Origin: Pseudobdellovibrionaceae bacterium
GTDB lineage: Bacteria > Bdellovibrionota > Bdellovibrionia > Bdellovibrionales > Bdellovibrionaceae
Assembly: GCA_022843825.1 (NCBI GenBank)
Contig: JALHMX010000010.1
Span: 1 to 64,000 of the forward strand
Length of the DNA: 64,000 bases
Direction of reading: 5' to 3'
Numbering within the stretch: position 1 is the first letter of the stretch; every line of letters starts with the position of its first letter. This document shows positions 53,202 to 61,784 of the stretch, piece after piece. The notes under the pieces were generated by a model, which was given only the letters and a program-made list of their open reading frames with translations, did not search any database and was not told the origin of the DNA. A program made the position numbers and the translations under genes.

Positions 53202-53722
53202 TGTAACGATTTTAAATAGTCACCAAGCTCTGGGCAGCGACCTAAATTAAGCTTGCACTCTTTGATGACTCTTATGGCTTCAGCCTGAGTAATTTTACCC
53301 TCTGAAATTAAATTAAATACTTCGGTTTCTAATGGATCAGAATGCTCGTAAATTGATTTGTGCTGCGGCCACAAATTGGTCGCTTCATTTGAGCCACCAA
53401 TGCTTAAAGGAATAAAGTGATCAATTTTAAAATCTGCTCGTGGCATTTCTTCGATAGTATAACCTAAATCATCATCGTAGTCCTCAATGATACGCTTCTT
53501 TAACCCTGAGGATACGTCGCGATCACAATATTTTATTTTTTCTGAATAGCGATAGGTTGAAGAACTGGTACACAATGATCCTGGAGTCATTACTGGATGA
53601 GGCCCTTCAGGAATATGATATTTGCCATAATTGCCTGCCATCACTGCATTTGATAACATCAATACAGACGCAAAGACCGAGAGCCTTAAAGCCATTCGTT
53701 TAAATAACGATGTACTTAACAT
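53198..53722 (-). CDS. Exported HNH-nuclease-like protein
   Basis: A 174-aa protein with a signal peptide (about 1-28) and a C-terminal HNH-like segment: IDHFIPLSIGGSNEATNLWPQH, with His, Asn and a final His placed as in HNH nucleases. The export signal is unusual for an HNH nuclease and suggests degradation of external or periplasmic DNA; activity is unproven. GGAGG precedes ATG 53722. Confidence 0.75.
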   Translation of the reverse strand: MLSTSLFKRMALRLSVFASVLMLSNAVMAGNYGKYHIPEGPHPVMTPGSLCTSSSTYRYSEKIKYCDRDVSSGLKKRIIEDYDDDLGYTIEEMPRADFKIDHFIPLSIGGSNEATNLWPQHKSIYEHSDPLETEVFNLISEGKITQAEAIRVIKECKLNLGRCPELGDYLKSLH

Positions 53723-53737
53723 GCGAGCCTCCATAGT

Positions 53738-53864
53738 AAGGTATTAATGGTACCTTGTAGAAACGCCGATCCATATTACCGGCTTATATTTTGGTTCATA
53801 AAACTTGAATTAAAAATAGCTAGTTAGCGTTATAGCTTGCAACAAAAAACTGATAACGCCTAAC
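53738..53864. promoter_or_regulatory. Inverted repeats in the HNH/lipoprotein gap
   Basis: AAGGTA-7-TACCTT at 53738-53756 lies just upstream of the HNH gene, and GTTAGCGTTAT at 53823-53833 pairs with ATAACGCCTAAC at 53853-53864 with one bulge, in the leader of the lipoprotein gene. Both are operator- or leader-hairpin-like; no promoter boxes were assigned. Confidence 0.3.
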
Positions 53865-53910
53865 GCTATCCGCATTGACTAAAACATCACCACCAACGTT
53901 CAATAGATAT

Positions 53911-54432
53911 ATGTCTTCAAAAAAGCTAAGCTGTAATTCTTTTTTAATACTGGTTTTATTGGCGGCCTTATCCACCAGTTGCAGTTTATTCGCCCCTCGC
54001 TCTGAAACACCTGAGCAACTTTTAGAGCGAGTGTCTCATCAAAGAATATTCCTGGCTCCTTATGATAAGGTATGGAGAGCCGCACATACCGCACTTAAAT
54101 ACACCATTGCTTCTGAAAACCAAGATTTTGGAACCATCGAAACTGATTTCGTAAAGGCCGTGGATGGATGGATCCCTCCTTACAAAGAACGTCCCGATTA
54201 CCCAGGCGCTCGTTATAAACTGACTTTCACTTTTGCTAAGGGTGAAACCAAAGGAAAAGAATCGACCCGCGTGACCATTGAAAAAAGAATTGAGGCCTTC
54301 AGGAATATCATTTCTGACAGCCATAAAATTGATAGTGATGGCACTGAAGAAAAAGCGATTTTTTACCGAATGGAACGTGAGCTGGTTATTGCCCGCGCTA
54401 TAGAGCGCGCGAACGCTGCTGAAAATAAGTAA
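53911..54432 (+). CDS. Lipoprotein of unknown function
   Basis: A 173-aa lipoprotein with lipobox STSC (Cys24) after a membrane helix. The mature part, with IFLAPYDKVWRAAHTAL and an alpha/beta pattern, loosely recalls BamC-like or DUF-type envelope lipoproteins, but this is weak. ATG 53911 is used because it directly begins the signal peptide; an in-frame start at 53875 exists. Confidence 0.65.
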   Translation: MSSKKLSCNSFLILVLLAALSTSCSLFAPRSETPEQLLERVSHQRIFLAPYDKVWRAAHTALKYTIASENQDFGTIETDFVKAVDGWIPPYKERPDYPGARYKLTFTFAKGETKGKESTRVTIEKRIEAFRNIISDSHKIDSDGTEEKAIFYRMERELVIARAIERANAAENK

Positions 54433-54660
54433 CTATTTTGATAAATATCCCGAGATTTCTTTAAGCAAATATCTACGCTTTTGATTTTCTTTATAAATTT
54501 GATCAAACTGAGCATTAATACAAGAGATTAATTGCTGAGAAGTGACCTGTTCACCTAAATCATTTAATCCCGCTGTAGAATAGGAAGATGAAGACGAAGA
54601 ACCATCCATTTCGGTGTTTGTATGAATATCTATGTGATTTAAGTTCGTTATCATTTTCAT
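54433..54660 (-). CDS. Small hypothetical protein
   Basis: A 75-aa protein with a Ser-rich run and a basic C-terminus (YKENQKRRYLLKEISGYL). GAGGAT lies upstream, better placed for the second ATG at 54654 than the first at 54660. Function is unknown. Confidence 0.5.
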   Translation of the reverse strand: MKMITNLNHIDIHTNTEMDGSSSSSSYSTAGLNDLGEQVTSQQLISCINAQFDQIYKENQKRRYLLKEISGYLSK

Positions 54661-54683
54661 ATCATCCTCATTATCAAAAACAT

Positions 54684-55352
54684 TTATTTATATGCACATT
54701 TAATACTTTCACTATCGGATTCAGATAATACTGTCCTATTCGTAAAAGCAGATAAATGCGTGACCATAACTGAGCTTCTATCTGTGGTATGCTTAAGGCC
54801 TAGAAAATGCCCAAGCTCATGCAGAACTAATGCTTCAAAGTTGTACCCATCTGAGTTTGACAAAGCATTTACTGTTCCGTCAATACCTGATGCTAAGACT
54901 AATTGCGTAGGCTCTTGATCATAAAAAGAGAAGTTGGCTGCGTTAATTCTGATGTCAGATTCCATAATTTGATCGTCAGCCCAATAAACAGAGGTTCGCC
55001 CCTGTTCTGATTGTCGATTTGACTCCCAAGTGTGCATAAAATAAATCGCATTTTTTCCATCTTTAGTAGGACTTGCGCTGGCCTGTGATGAATCTTCAAT
55101 CACTCTAAATAATTTCTCACCGGCATGATCTTCCCAAGTTTTAATGGCTCTATATATAGCTGGTCGTAACTGCGAAGGAACACTAGAGTTAATCACCAAA
55201 GGAATAGGCTCTTTAGTTTTCCACGAAATATTCTGCCCGTAAACATTCTTAACAAAGCCACAGTCCTTAGCATCCTTGGGTTTACAGCTGACTGCCGTAA
55301 ACGCCAAAGTAGAGACTATAAGTAAAGATTTTAAAAAACCACGTTGTGCCAT
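54684..55352 (-). CDS. Matrixin-like zinc metalloprotease lipoprotein
   Basis: A 222-aa lipoprotein (lipobox AVSC, Cys23) with the zinc motif HELGHFLGLKH (His178, Glu179, His182, His188) and a Met-turn SSVM, the pattern of M10 matrixins and related metzincins. It is a single catalytic domain without a recognised propeptide. Confidence 0.85.
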   Translation of the reverse strand: MAQRGFLKSLLIVSTLAFTAVSCKPKDAKDCGFVKNVYGQNISWKTKEPIPLVINSSVPSQLRPAIYRAIKTWEDHAGEKLFRVIEDSSQASASPTKDGKNAIYFMHTWESNRQSEQGRTSVYWADDQIMESDIRINAANFSFYDQEPTQLVLASGIDGTVNALSNSDGYNFEALVLHELGHFLGLKHTTDRSSVMVTHLSAFTNRTVLSESDSESIKCAYK

Positions 55353-55472
55353 TACCTATAGGCAATTCAACAAACTGACCAACCCAAATCAAATATATGC
55401 GTTTTAAACGTCTCATTTTAAGAATTCCCATCCCCACCGACTTTTTAAGTCTTGCGTAGAAAAAACTTCGAC

Positions 55473-55527
55473 AGGGGTCAGGCTCCCTTTCTTCACGCAG
55501 CACGTGAAGAAAGGGAGCCTGACCCCT
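55473..55527. repeat. REP-like palindrome H4, perfect
   Basis: Perfect 25-base arms (AGGGGTCAGGCTCCCTTTCT...) around a 5-base loop CAGCA. It lies between the matrixin gene start and the TonB receptor terminator. Confidence 0.93.
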
Positions 55528-55565
55528 AAAAAAAAGCCCCGGGTTTTGAGATCCGAGGCTTTTTA
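55527..55565 (-). terminator. Rho-independent terminator of the TonB receptor gene
   Basis: On the minus strand AAAAGCCTCGG...CCCGGGGCTTTTTTTT forms a GC-rich stem with a loop of about 9 bases and a T-run. It lies about 20 bases beyond the receptor stop. Confidence 0.85.
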
Positions 55566-55587
55566 ATTCGATTATATTAAATAGAAT

Positions 55588-58137
55588 TTAGAATTTTTGG
55601 GTGTAGCTTATAAAGAACTTACGACCGTTGATATCATATAAATCTGGATTTACAACATTTGAATCACCTAAACCGTCTGCTGGATCGTATGGTGGTATAG
55701 CATTAAGCACATTTTTAACTCCCCCACCAATTTCAGAATTACGAGAGAATTTGTACGCAGCTGCAATATCAAATTCATTCATGTCTGAAATTTTCTCGTC
55801 TATAGTTCTGTCTTGAACATTTTGGCCCGGGATAGATCTCATTGTTAATGCATAAGTTGTTACGTCATTTTTCAAACTTAATTGCAAAGTATTTCTCCAT
55901 CTCGGTTTACCCCATTCTCCTAATGTATCACGCACACCTAACCCAGGGAATGTTTCATATTTGTCCATAAAAATATACGAAAACTCGTTAGCAAAATCTA
56001 ATTGATGACCCCAAACATTATGCGCCAACACGGCATCTAATTTTAAATCCGCACCTGAAAGCTCTTGTGATGAAAGGTTTAAAGTTTTTATATTTAGAAC
56101 ATCAATACGTCCATTCGGTAATCGAGTAATTTGAATACCATATTGCGCAAGATTTAAACCCTTAAGCTCTGCTTCTGTAACGGCTTCATAATCTAAAGCT
56201 ACAATGTCATTTACTTTAGTATACCAACCATCAACAGAGAAGGATATGTCGTTAGTGGGTTGAATTACTGCGCCCAAGTTAGCTGTGAATGCCTTTTCTT
56301 CTTTAAGATCACGGTTTCCACTACTAACTACGTGCCATTGGCGCGCACTACATAAATTCGGATTGTTGGCACAAGCAAAACGATCAATAAAGGTTATATA
56401 ACCATCAGACAAAGCGCCGTAAACCTCTGAAAGACTTGGTGCCTTAAATCCCGTTCCTACTGATGACCGAATTAAAACATTTGAACTTACATTATATTTT
56501 GCAGATAACTTAGGATTGATCGCCGTACCAAAGTCAGAATAATGATCGGCACGAGCTGCAATATCAACTTCAAATTTTTCAGTCAATGGGAAGCTCATTT
56601 CAACAAACACAGATTGAACATCGCGTTTTCCCGAATCAATTGAACCAGATGATCCAATAACATCTTGAGCTACAGTTGGACGATCCGCATCTTGATCAAG
56701 TACCTCGTTAAATACCGAAACTCCTGCCGCTACACCAATAGGACCATTCTCAATATCCATTAACTCGCCTGTAGTAATAAAATCTGCAGATAATAGTTTT
56801 GTTTTAGATTCTTGGTAAGGTTTCCAGATAGCCGAGGAAACATCTCCACGAGCTCCTGGAGCGCCTAATGGATCATGTTGATTATTCGCAACTAAACTCT
56901 GCAGCACACTTTTACGGAAAAATCCACTCTCACTACTAGATAAGCGGTAAACTTCTGAGTATCCTGCTGAAACATCATATTCCCAAATTGGACTAAAATT
57001 ACCTGTTAAACCAAACAGTGCGCTATAATTAAATTCTTTGTCTTTGTTGTCGCGGTTTCCATAATCTGTGTATCTGTAAAAAACATTTGTAGCTGCGGGC
57101 ACAGAAGTTGTTCCAGAAACTGCATAAGAAGCAGGTGTTGGTGCTAAATTCCATTCAATATCTTTATAAACAATAATATTTCGATTATAAAACTTTAACC
57201 CAGACCCTAATCTGTAGGTATAATCTGTAAACAAATTAGTTTGTGCAACTTGAGGTCGAAGCGATGCGAAGTCGTTATATTTAAAATAACAATATGATCC
57301 ATCAGAATCTGTAACCAATACATCAGCAGGACAACCCGGTTGTGCTATATAAGTTGTGCCATTATCAGTAGAATAGGTCGCAGGGCTCCCTGGGAAAGTC
57401 ACCGCATCAGCAATTAAATCACGGTCTTTACCAAAAATTTTATCTTGGTGATTGTAGCTTAATACAGCCATAAAATTTGAATTTTCTGTCTCAAAACCCG
57501 ATAAAAGTGAAACATCATATGAAGAACCACCTTTTTTTTCCATTGTCGAAAATTTCACTGCAGCTTCATTGCCTACATATCCCTTTTTAGTAACTATATT
57601 AACTACACCGCCTAATGCATCTGTACCATATAACGCTGAAGCTCCATCTTTTAATACTTCTATACGCTCGATTGCACTTTGAGGAATAAAATTAAGATCT
57701 ACTGCTTCTGCAGCTGGATCTTTTGGTAGTTTGCGTCCGTTAAGAAGCACTAGTGTTCTTGTCGCACCCAAACCTCTCAATCCAATAGTTGTCACTGCTG
57801 CTGCATTTGAGCCTGAAGTTTCTCGACGCGCTCCAAAGGAGGCCATACTAGAGTCACGCAGACTATCTGAAGTCGATGTATTGGCAGAGTTTTTCATTCC
57901 CTCTTTGCCCACGTTGGAAACAGGATTTGCACCCTCTTTTTGAATACGCTTAATACGGCTACCGATAACTTCGACACGCTCAACGGTTTGACCTTGTGGA
58001 TTGGTCGTCGTGGTGGTGGTCGCTGCTTCTTCAGCTGGTACAGACGAAGTATTTGTTGTGTTTTCCTGGGCTTGCGATACGGAATTAATGCTTAACATTA
58101 AGCCAAGGATCGCGGCGCTGGTTAGGTTTATCTTCAT
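55588..58137 (-). CDS. TonB-dependent outer-membrane receptor
   Basis: An 849-aa outer-membrane transporter: signal peptide (about 1-23), a plug domain with VTTIGLRGLGATRTLVLLNGRKLP and YGTDALGGVVNIVTKKG, then a beta-barrel ending in FFISYTQKF with a terminal Phe. A Thr-rich linker follows the signal peptide. It is transcribed away from tonB-exbBD, with which it would share energy. The ligand cannot be told; oligopeptide or siderophore are usual. Confidence 0.92.
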   Translation of the reverse strand: MKINLTSAAILGLMLSINSVSQAQENTTNTSSVPAEEAATTTTTTNPQGQTVERVEVIGSRIKRIQKEGANPVSNVGKEGMKNSANTSTSDSLRDSSMASFGARRETSGSNAAAVTTIGLRGLGATRTLVLLNGRKLPKDPAAEAVDLNFIPQSAIERIEVLKDGASALYGTDALGGVVNIVTKKGYVGNEAAVKFSTMEKKGGSSYDVSLLSGFETENSNFMAVLSYNHQDKIFGKDRDLIADAVTFPGSPATYSTDNGTTYIAQPGCPADVLVTDSDGSYCYFKYNDFASLRPQVAQTNLFTDYTYRLGSGLKFYNRNIIVYKDIEWNLAPTPASYAVSGTTSVPAATNVFYRYTDYGNRDNKDKEFNYSALFGLTGNFSPIWEYDVSAGYSEVYRLSSSESGFFRKSVLQSLVANNQHDPLGAPGARGDVSSAIWKPYQESKTKLLSADFITTGELMDIENGPIGVAAGVSVFNEVLDQDADRPTVAQDVIGSSGSIDSGKRDVQSVFVEMSFPLTEKFEVDIAARADHYSDFGTAINPKLSAKYNVSSNVLIRSSVGTGFKAPSLSEVYGALSDGYITFIDRFACANNPNLCSARQWHVVSSGNRDLKEEKAFTANLGAVIQPTNDISFSVDGWYTKVNDIVALDYEAVTEAELKGLNLAQYGIQITRLPNGRIDVLNIKTLNLSSQELSGADLKLDAVLAHNVWGHQLDFANEFSYIFMDKYETFPGLGVRDTLGEWGKPRWRNTLQLSLKNDVTTYALTMRSIPGQNVQDRTIDEKISDMNEFDIAAAYKFSRNSEIGGGVKNVLNAIPPYDPADGLGDSNVVNPDLYDINGRKFFISYTQKF

Positions 58138-58295
58138 GATCAGTTCCTCTTTTCGTGTTTATTAACTGTCTAAATACTTTTCATGTTTGTAAAAAATTTA
58201 TAGAAACGTACGCGATTGCAATAAGAAAACCAATTAAAAACCCCCCAAAAGAGTCACAATGGCACTGTTAGTCAGGTTAAATTCTGGAACATTGT

Positions 58296-58323
58296 TTGCT
58301 CTAATAAGGTTTTTGGTTATAGT
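58296..58323 (+). promoter_or_regulatory. Possible promoter of tonB-exbB-exbD
   Basis: TTGCTC (58296-58301) and TATAGT (58318-58323) are 16 bases apart, about 55 bases before the tonB start. The other 150 bases of the divergent gap show only AT-rich sequence and a C-run. Confidence 0.4.
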
Positions 58324-58379
58324 ACTGGTTCGTTTTGGAACCGCTTTTTTACTTTAAAAAAGTTGACGGGGGGATAGAG

Positions 58380-58988
58380 ATGATTACAACAAGCACATTC
58401 AACGCTGACGACGTCGGTAACACTTCAAACAAAATTATGATGTGGGCAATGATTATTTCTGTGGCTGCACACTTAGTAGCCATCACTGCCATAAAATATA
58501 GTTACTTAATTTCATTCACTACGGCCTCAGTTACCGAAGATCATTATATCGATTTAGGTTATGAAACTTTTGACGAAGTCCCAGAGGCTCGTCCAGTTGT
58601 GACTCGCTCAGAAGAAATTCAAGATTCAACCGGCGAAGTGCAAAGTCTGCAAAAAGAAAAAAGTAGCGAATCAACAGCTCCGTCAGATCGACCAACTTAT
58701 GCCGACGTTCCTTACTATAAAATTAAACCTAAATATCCGCGGGATGCTTTAGAGTCCGGACTTGAAGGACATGTTAAGATGACTATTGATATCTTAGAAG
58801 ATGGAACCGTAGATAATATTAAAGTGACCGGCGGCGAAAAAGTTGGCGTGTTTGAATCAGCAGCAATGCGATCTGTTTCTAGATGGAGATATAAACCATT
58901 TACAGACGCCAACGGAAATCCTATAAAAATGCAAAATTATTTAGTTCAAGTTGATTTTAAAATTAGAGATGAAATCGCATCGAATTAA
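58380..58988 (+). CDS. tonB: TonB energy transducer
   Basis: A 202-aa inner-membrane protein with one N-terminal membrane helix (about 20-42), a periplasmic linker and the C-terminal TonB domain (YKIKPKYPRDALESGLEG, MRSVSRWRYKPF). It transmits proton-motive energy to the receptor with ExbB and ExbD. The linker is short and rich in Glu/Ser/Lys rather than Pro-Lys repeats. GGGGGG precedes ATG 58380, which is preferred over an in-frame start at 58335. Confidence 0.9.
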   Translation: MITTSTFNADDVGNTSNKIMMWAMIISVAAHLVAITAIKYSYLISFTTASVTEDHYIDLGYETFDEVPEARPVVTRSEEIQDSTGEVQSLQKEKSSESTAPSDRPTYADVPYYKIKPKYPRDALESGLEGHVKMTIDILEDGTVDNIKVTGGEKVGVFESAAMRSVSRWRYKPFTDANGNPIKMQNYLVQVDFKIRDEIASN

Positions 58989-59046
58989 TTGATTAGTTTT
59001 AAAAAGTAAAAAACACCAACCACACAAGGAAAAGGAATTTAATCGA

Positions 59047-59673
59047 ATGGAATCAATGTATCAATTTGCAGAAGCTAGTGCCAATTTTATTTTATATTTC
59101 ATGGGCTTTCTAAGTATCGTAAGTCTTGCGATCATGATCGAAAGATTTTTGTCATTACGAAAAATTTCAAAAAGCAGTAAAGAAATTGGAGTTAAATTTC
59201 AAGAAATTATTAACACTCAAGATATTTCTAAAATGAAAGAATTAACGACCTATAATGACTCTATGGAAAGTCGTGCTTTAGGTTACGGTATTAACTATTT
59301 AAATAAAAACAGCGAAGATGGCATAGATGAGTTATTTAGCTCGTACAAAACCATGGAAAAGCCGAAGCTTGAAAGAAATTTATATATTTTAGGAACGATC
59401 GCTTCAAATGCACCGTATATTGGTCTTTTAGGAACAGTTATGGGAATCATGAAGGCGTTTAACGATTTAGGAAACTCTCCTGGTCAAGGTAATGAAGTTG
59501 TTATGGCTGGTATCGGTCACGCTTTAGTTGCAACTGCTGTTGGTCTTGCCTTAGCAATTCCTGCCGTAGTAGCATTCAACTACTTTTCTAAAAAAGTGGC
59601 CTTAATCTTATCAAATATTGATGCCACTAAAGATCTGTGCCTTTTATTCTCTAAAGCGAAAAAAGGAGCTTAA
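59047..59673 (+). CDS. exbB: ExbB proton-channel protein
   Basis: A 208-aa MotA/TolQ/ExbB-family inner-membrane protein with three membrane helices and the conserved GLLGTVMGIMKAF and ATAVGLALAIPAVVAFN segments. It forms the proton channel that energises TonB. AAAGGA lies upstream. It precedes exbD by 2 bases. Confidence 0.92.
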   Translation: MESMYQFAEASANFILYFMGFLSIVSLAIMIERFLSLRKISKSSKEIGVKFQEIINTQDISKMKELTTYNDSMESRALGYGINYLNKNSEDGIDELFSSYKTMEKPKLERNLYILGTIASNAPYIGLLGTVMGIMKAFNDLGNSPGQGNEVVMAGIGHALVATAVGLALAIPAVVAFNYFSKKVALILSNIDATKDLCLLFSKAKKGA

Positions 59674-59675
59674 TC

Positions 59676-60089
59676 ATGGCTGGCTCAGGAAACAATGACA
59701 GCGGCAGCACCATTGCCGAAATTAATATCGTACCCTTGGTCGATATCGTACTGGTTGTTTTGATTATATTTATGGTGGCAGCACCTTTGGTGATGCAACC
59801 AAAAATTGATATCTCATTACCAAAATCATCTTCAACGGATATTGATAAATCAAAGAAGCCTATGAAAATTACCGTGGGCGGACAAGGTCAAATTTTTGTG
59901 GATAATCGAGAAATTTCCTTAGCTGATCTTAAAGATTTTTCAGCAGCTGAAGTTCAAAAAAATCCCGAAGTAAATGCCATCTTAGTTGCCGATAAAAGTG
60001 TAACTTTAGAAATGGTGACCGATATTATCGACACTGTGAAATCGCAAGGGTTAAAGAAAGTCGCATTTAGTATTCAAAAACGTCAGTAA
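59676..60089 (+). CDS. exbD: ExbD proton-channel accessory protein
   Basis: A 137-aa protein with one N-terminal membrane helix, carrying the conserved Asp in NIVPLVDIVLVVLIIFM, and a periplasmic domain (VADKSV, IIDTVKSQG). It partners ExbB. AAAGGAG lies within the preceding gene end. Confidence 0.92.
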   Translation: MAGSGNNDSGSTIAEINIVPLVDIVLVVLIIFMVAAPLVMQPKIDISLPKSSSTDIDKSKKPMKITVGGQGQIFVDNREISLADLKDFSAAEVQKNPEVNAILVADKSVTLEMVTDIIDTVKSQGLKKVAFSIQKRQ

Positions 60090-60122
60090 CTTTTAGATCT
60101 TTAGATTCTTACAGCAACTCAT

Positions 60123-60153
60123 AAAAAAATACGCCTATTCAGGCGTATTTTTT
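60123..60153. terminator. Bidirectional terminator after exbD
   Basis: A perfect stem AAAAAAATACGCCT / AGGCGTATTTTTTT with a 4-base loop serves both exbD and the convergent lipoprotein gene. Confidence 0.9.
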
Positions 60154-60186
60154 TATCTATTTATTAAAACTAAAAATTTAAGAAGG

Positions 60187-61125
60187 TTATTTTGAAGCGG
60201 CAAAATATAAGCCTGAAATCGTATCGTACCCAAGCACTCCTTTTTTATCTGGCGAAAATAGGAAAGCTCCGATCAAAGGTGTCGCTACAGTGGGAGGATT
60301 ACCCGTATCGTCATCATACCCAAAAACAAATGCACCTGTATTTGAATTATTTAAAACAACTTCACCTTGAAAGGCGCCCGATATTGAGTTTTGCCCCGTA
60401 AACGCGGTCATTCCCACTGTCCCACCACTTCCACCTACGACGACTGAGCTAGTTGAGTCAATAGCGATAGTTCCTGAGTTATCTATATAAAAATTAACTA
60501 AATTAGTCGTTCCGAACAAATCGGCGATAGTTGATGCGGGTAATGATGAGGCTTTTTGAGCGATAAAGAAGAAGGTGGTATCATCGCCTCCAACCATAGT
60601 GTTAAAATCAGTGGTAAAAATCACCGCTGCATTGGAAATATCATCTAAATGGGTATTATCCGAGAAATCGATACTAAAATTAACAAATCTTTTACTAGCA
60701 TCGGCAATTTGAACACTATTTGTTAATATATTATAAGCCATAGATGTAAGGGTAACTTGCGCTGGTGTCGTAATAACGTTAGACGATGTTGTATAGCCAG
60801 TAACTTGTGTTAAATAATCTATAAAAAAATTGGAAAAATAGGCTGTATTTGCATCGTTTTTATTTAAAGTGAAATGAAAAGCCATAGCATAGATATCAGC
60901 TCCATCTTTCATTAAAGCTCGACCATAATAAGCTTGTGAGGTCGACAAAGGCACAGCTAAATTTACTGACGAAACTGAATAAGCCGAAACCATAGCGTCT
61001 GCAGTAATCGGAGTTCCTACGGCAGTGAACTTATTTATTGTTCCGCCGCCGCCTCCACCTGAAGATCCGCCACCACTACACGCTGTAATTAAACCTGTTA
61101 AAACCAAAAAAACTAACTTTTTCAT
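60187..61125 (-). CDS. Gly-rich-linker lipoprotein of unknown function
   Basis: A 312-aa lipoprotein (lipobox ITAC, Cys16) with a flexible SGGGSSGGGGGG linker and a beta-rich mature part containing many aliphatic residues and Thr. AAGGAGA precedes the ATG. Family not recognised. Confidence 0.75.
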   Translation of the reverse strand: MKKLVFLVLTGLITACSGGGSSGGGGGGTINKFTAVGTPITADAMVSAYSVSSVNLAVPLSTSQAYYGRALMKDGADIYAMAFHFTLNKNDANTAYFSNFFIDYLTQVTGYTTSSNVITTPAQVTLTSMAYNILTNSVQIADASKRFVNFSIDFSDNTHLDDISNAAVIFTTDFNTMVGGDDTTFFFIAQKASSLPASTIADLFGTTNLVNFYIDNSGTIAIDSTSSVVVGGSGGTVGMTAFTGQNSISGAFQGEVVLNNSNTGAFVFGYDDDTGNPPTVATPLIGAFLFSPDKKGVLGYDTISGLYFAASK

Positions 61126-61161
61126 TTTATCTCCTTAAAATTTCTTTACATTTTATATATC

Positions 61162-61195
61162 GGAAATATGTAAAAATATTTCCTTTACAAATTAT
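61162..61195 (-). promoter_or_regulatory. Inverted repeat and -10-like box before the lipoprotein gene
   Basis: GGAAATAT-6-ATATTTCC at 61162-61183 lies about 40 bases upstream of the lipoprotein gene starting at 61125, with TATAAT at 61190-61195 on the minus strand. A repressor site overlapping the transcription start is plausible. Confidence 0.35.
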
Positions 61196-61257
61196 AAGGA
61201 TTATTTATGAAAAATCATTTAAAGTTTTAAAATTGATATTTTAAGCGGCGCGTAAGC

Positions 61258-61737
61258 TTATATTCCCATGGCGGAGAGTTTTCGAGAAAACTCTCCGATA
61301 GTAATCAACGAATCGACTGAAAAAATAGACTTCTCTGATGACTCAGTTTTTATATTCTCACTGCTATCAGCAGTCTTTAAAAGTTCCGCTAAATGATAAA
61401 GTAAATCATCGGTGGTTATAATCCCCGTCACTTCATCATGATCATCGGTAACTAACACACAAGAAATCTTTTTCTCCAGCATGCTTAAAGTCACTTGACG
61501 TAAAGGTAACGAATTTCTGACGTACTCTACGGGTTTAGATGAAAAAAGCTCTACAGGAATATCTTGAAACTGAGAGATATCTGTTAAGTCCGTTCGAGAA
61601 ACTATTCCTACTATGGTGTGTTCATTATCAATAACCGGCAAGTGTCTAATACGACGCTCATTCATGATTTCACGGGCTTCGCGCACAGTAGTATTTTTCG
61701 TTACACATATAAGCTGTGTTTTATATTTGGATTTCAT
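61258..61737 (-). CDS. Two-CBS-domain protein
   Basis: A 159-aa protein with a pair of CBS domains (NERRIRHLPVID with GIVSRTDLTD; then SCVLVTDDHDEVTGIITTDDLL), an adenosine-nucleotide-binding module that senses energy state. ATG 61737 with AAGGAAG upstream is preferred over a start at 61788. It is the last gene after an AI-2E family transporter. Confidence 0.85.
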   Translation of the reverse strand: MKSKYKTQLICVTKNTTVREAREIMNERRIRHLPVIDNEHTIVGIVSRTDLTDISQFQDIPVELFSSKPVEYVRNSLPLRQVTLSMLEKKISCVLVTDDHDEVTGIITTDDLLYHLAELLKTADSSENIKTESSEKSIFSVDSLITIGEFSRKLSAMGI

Positions 61738-61784
61738 AGTAGCACTTCCTTTTTGGGCTATAATTAAATCACTTTCAAAACAGG

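Noticed and set aside
61028-61080. Gly/Ser-rich coding run as a tandem repeat locus
   Set aside because: It is the flexible linker of a lipoprotein (SGGGSSGGGGGG), not an independent repeat array.
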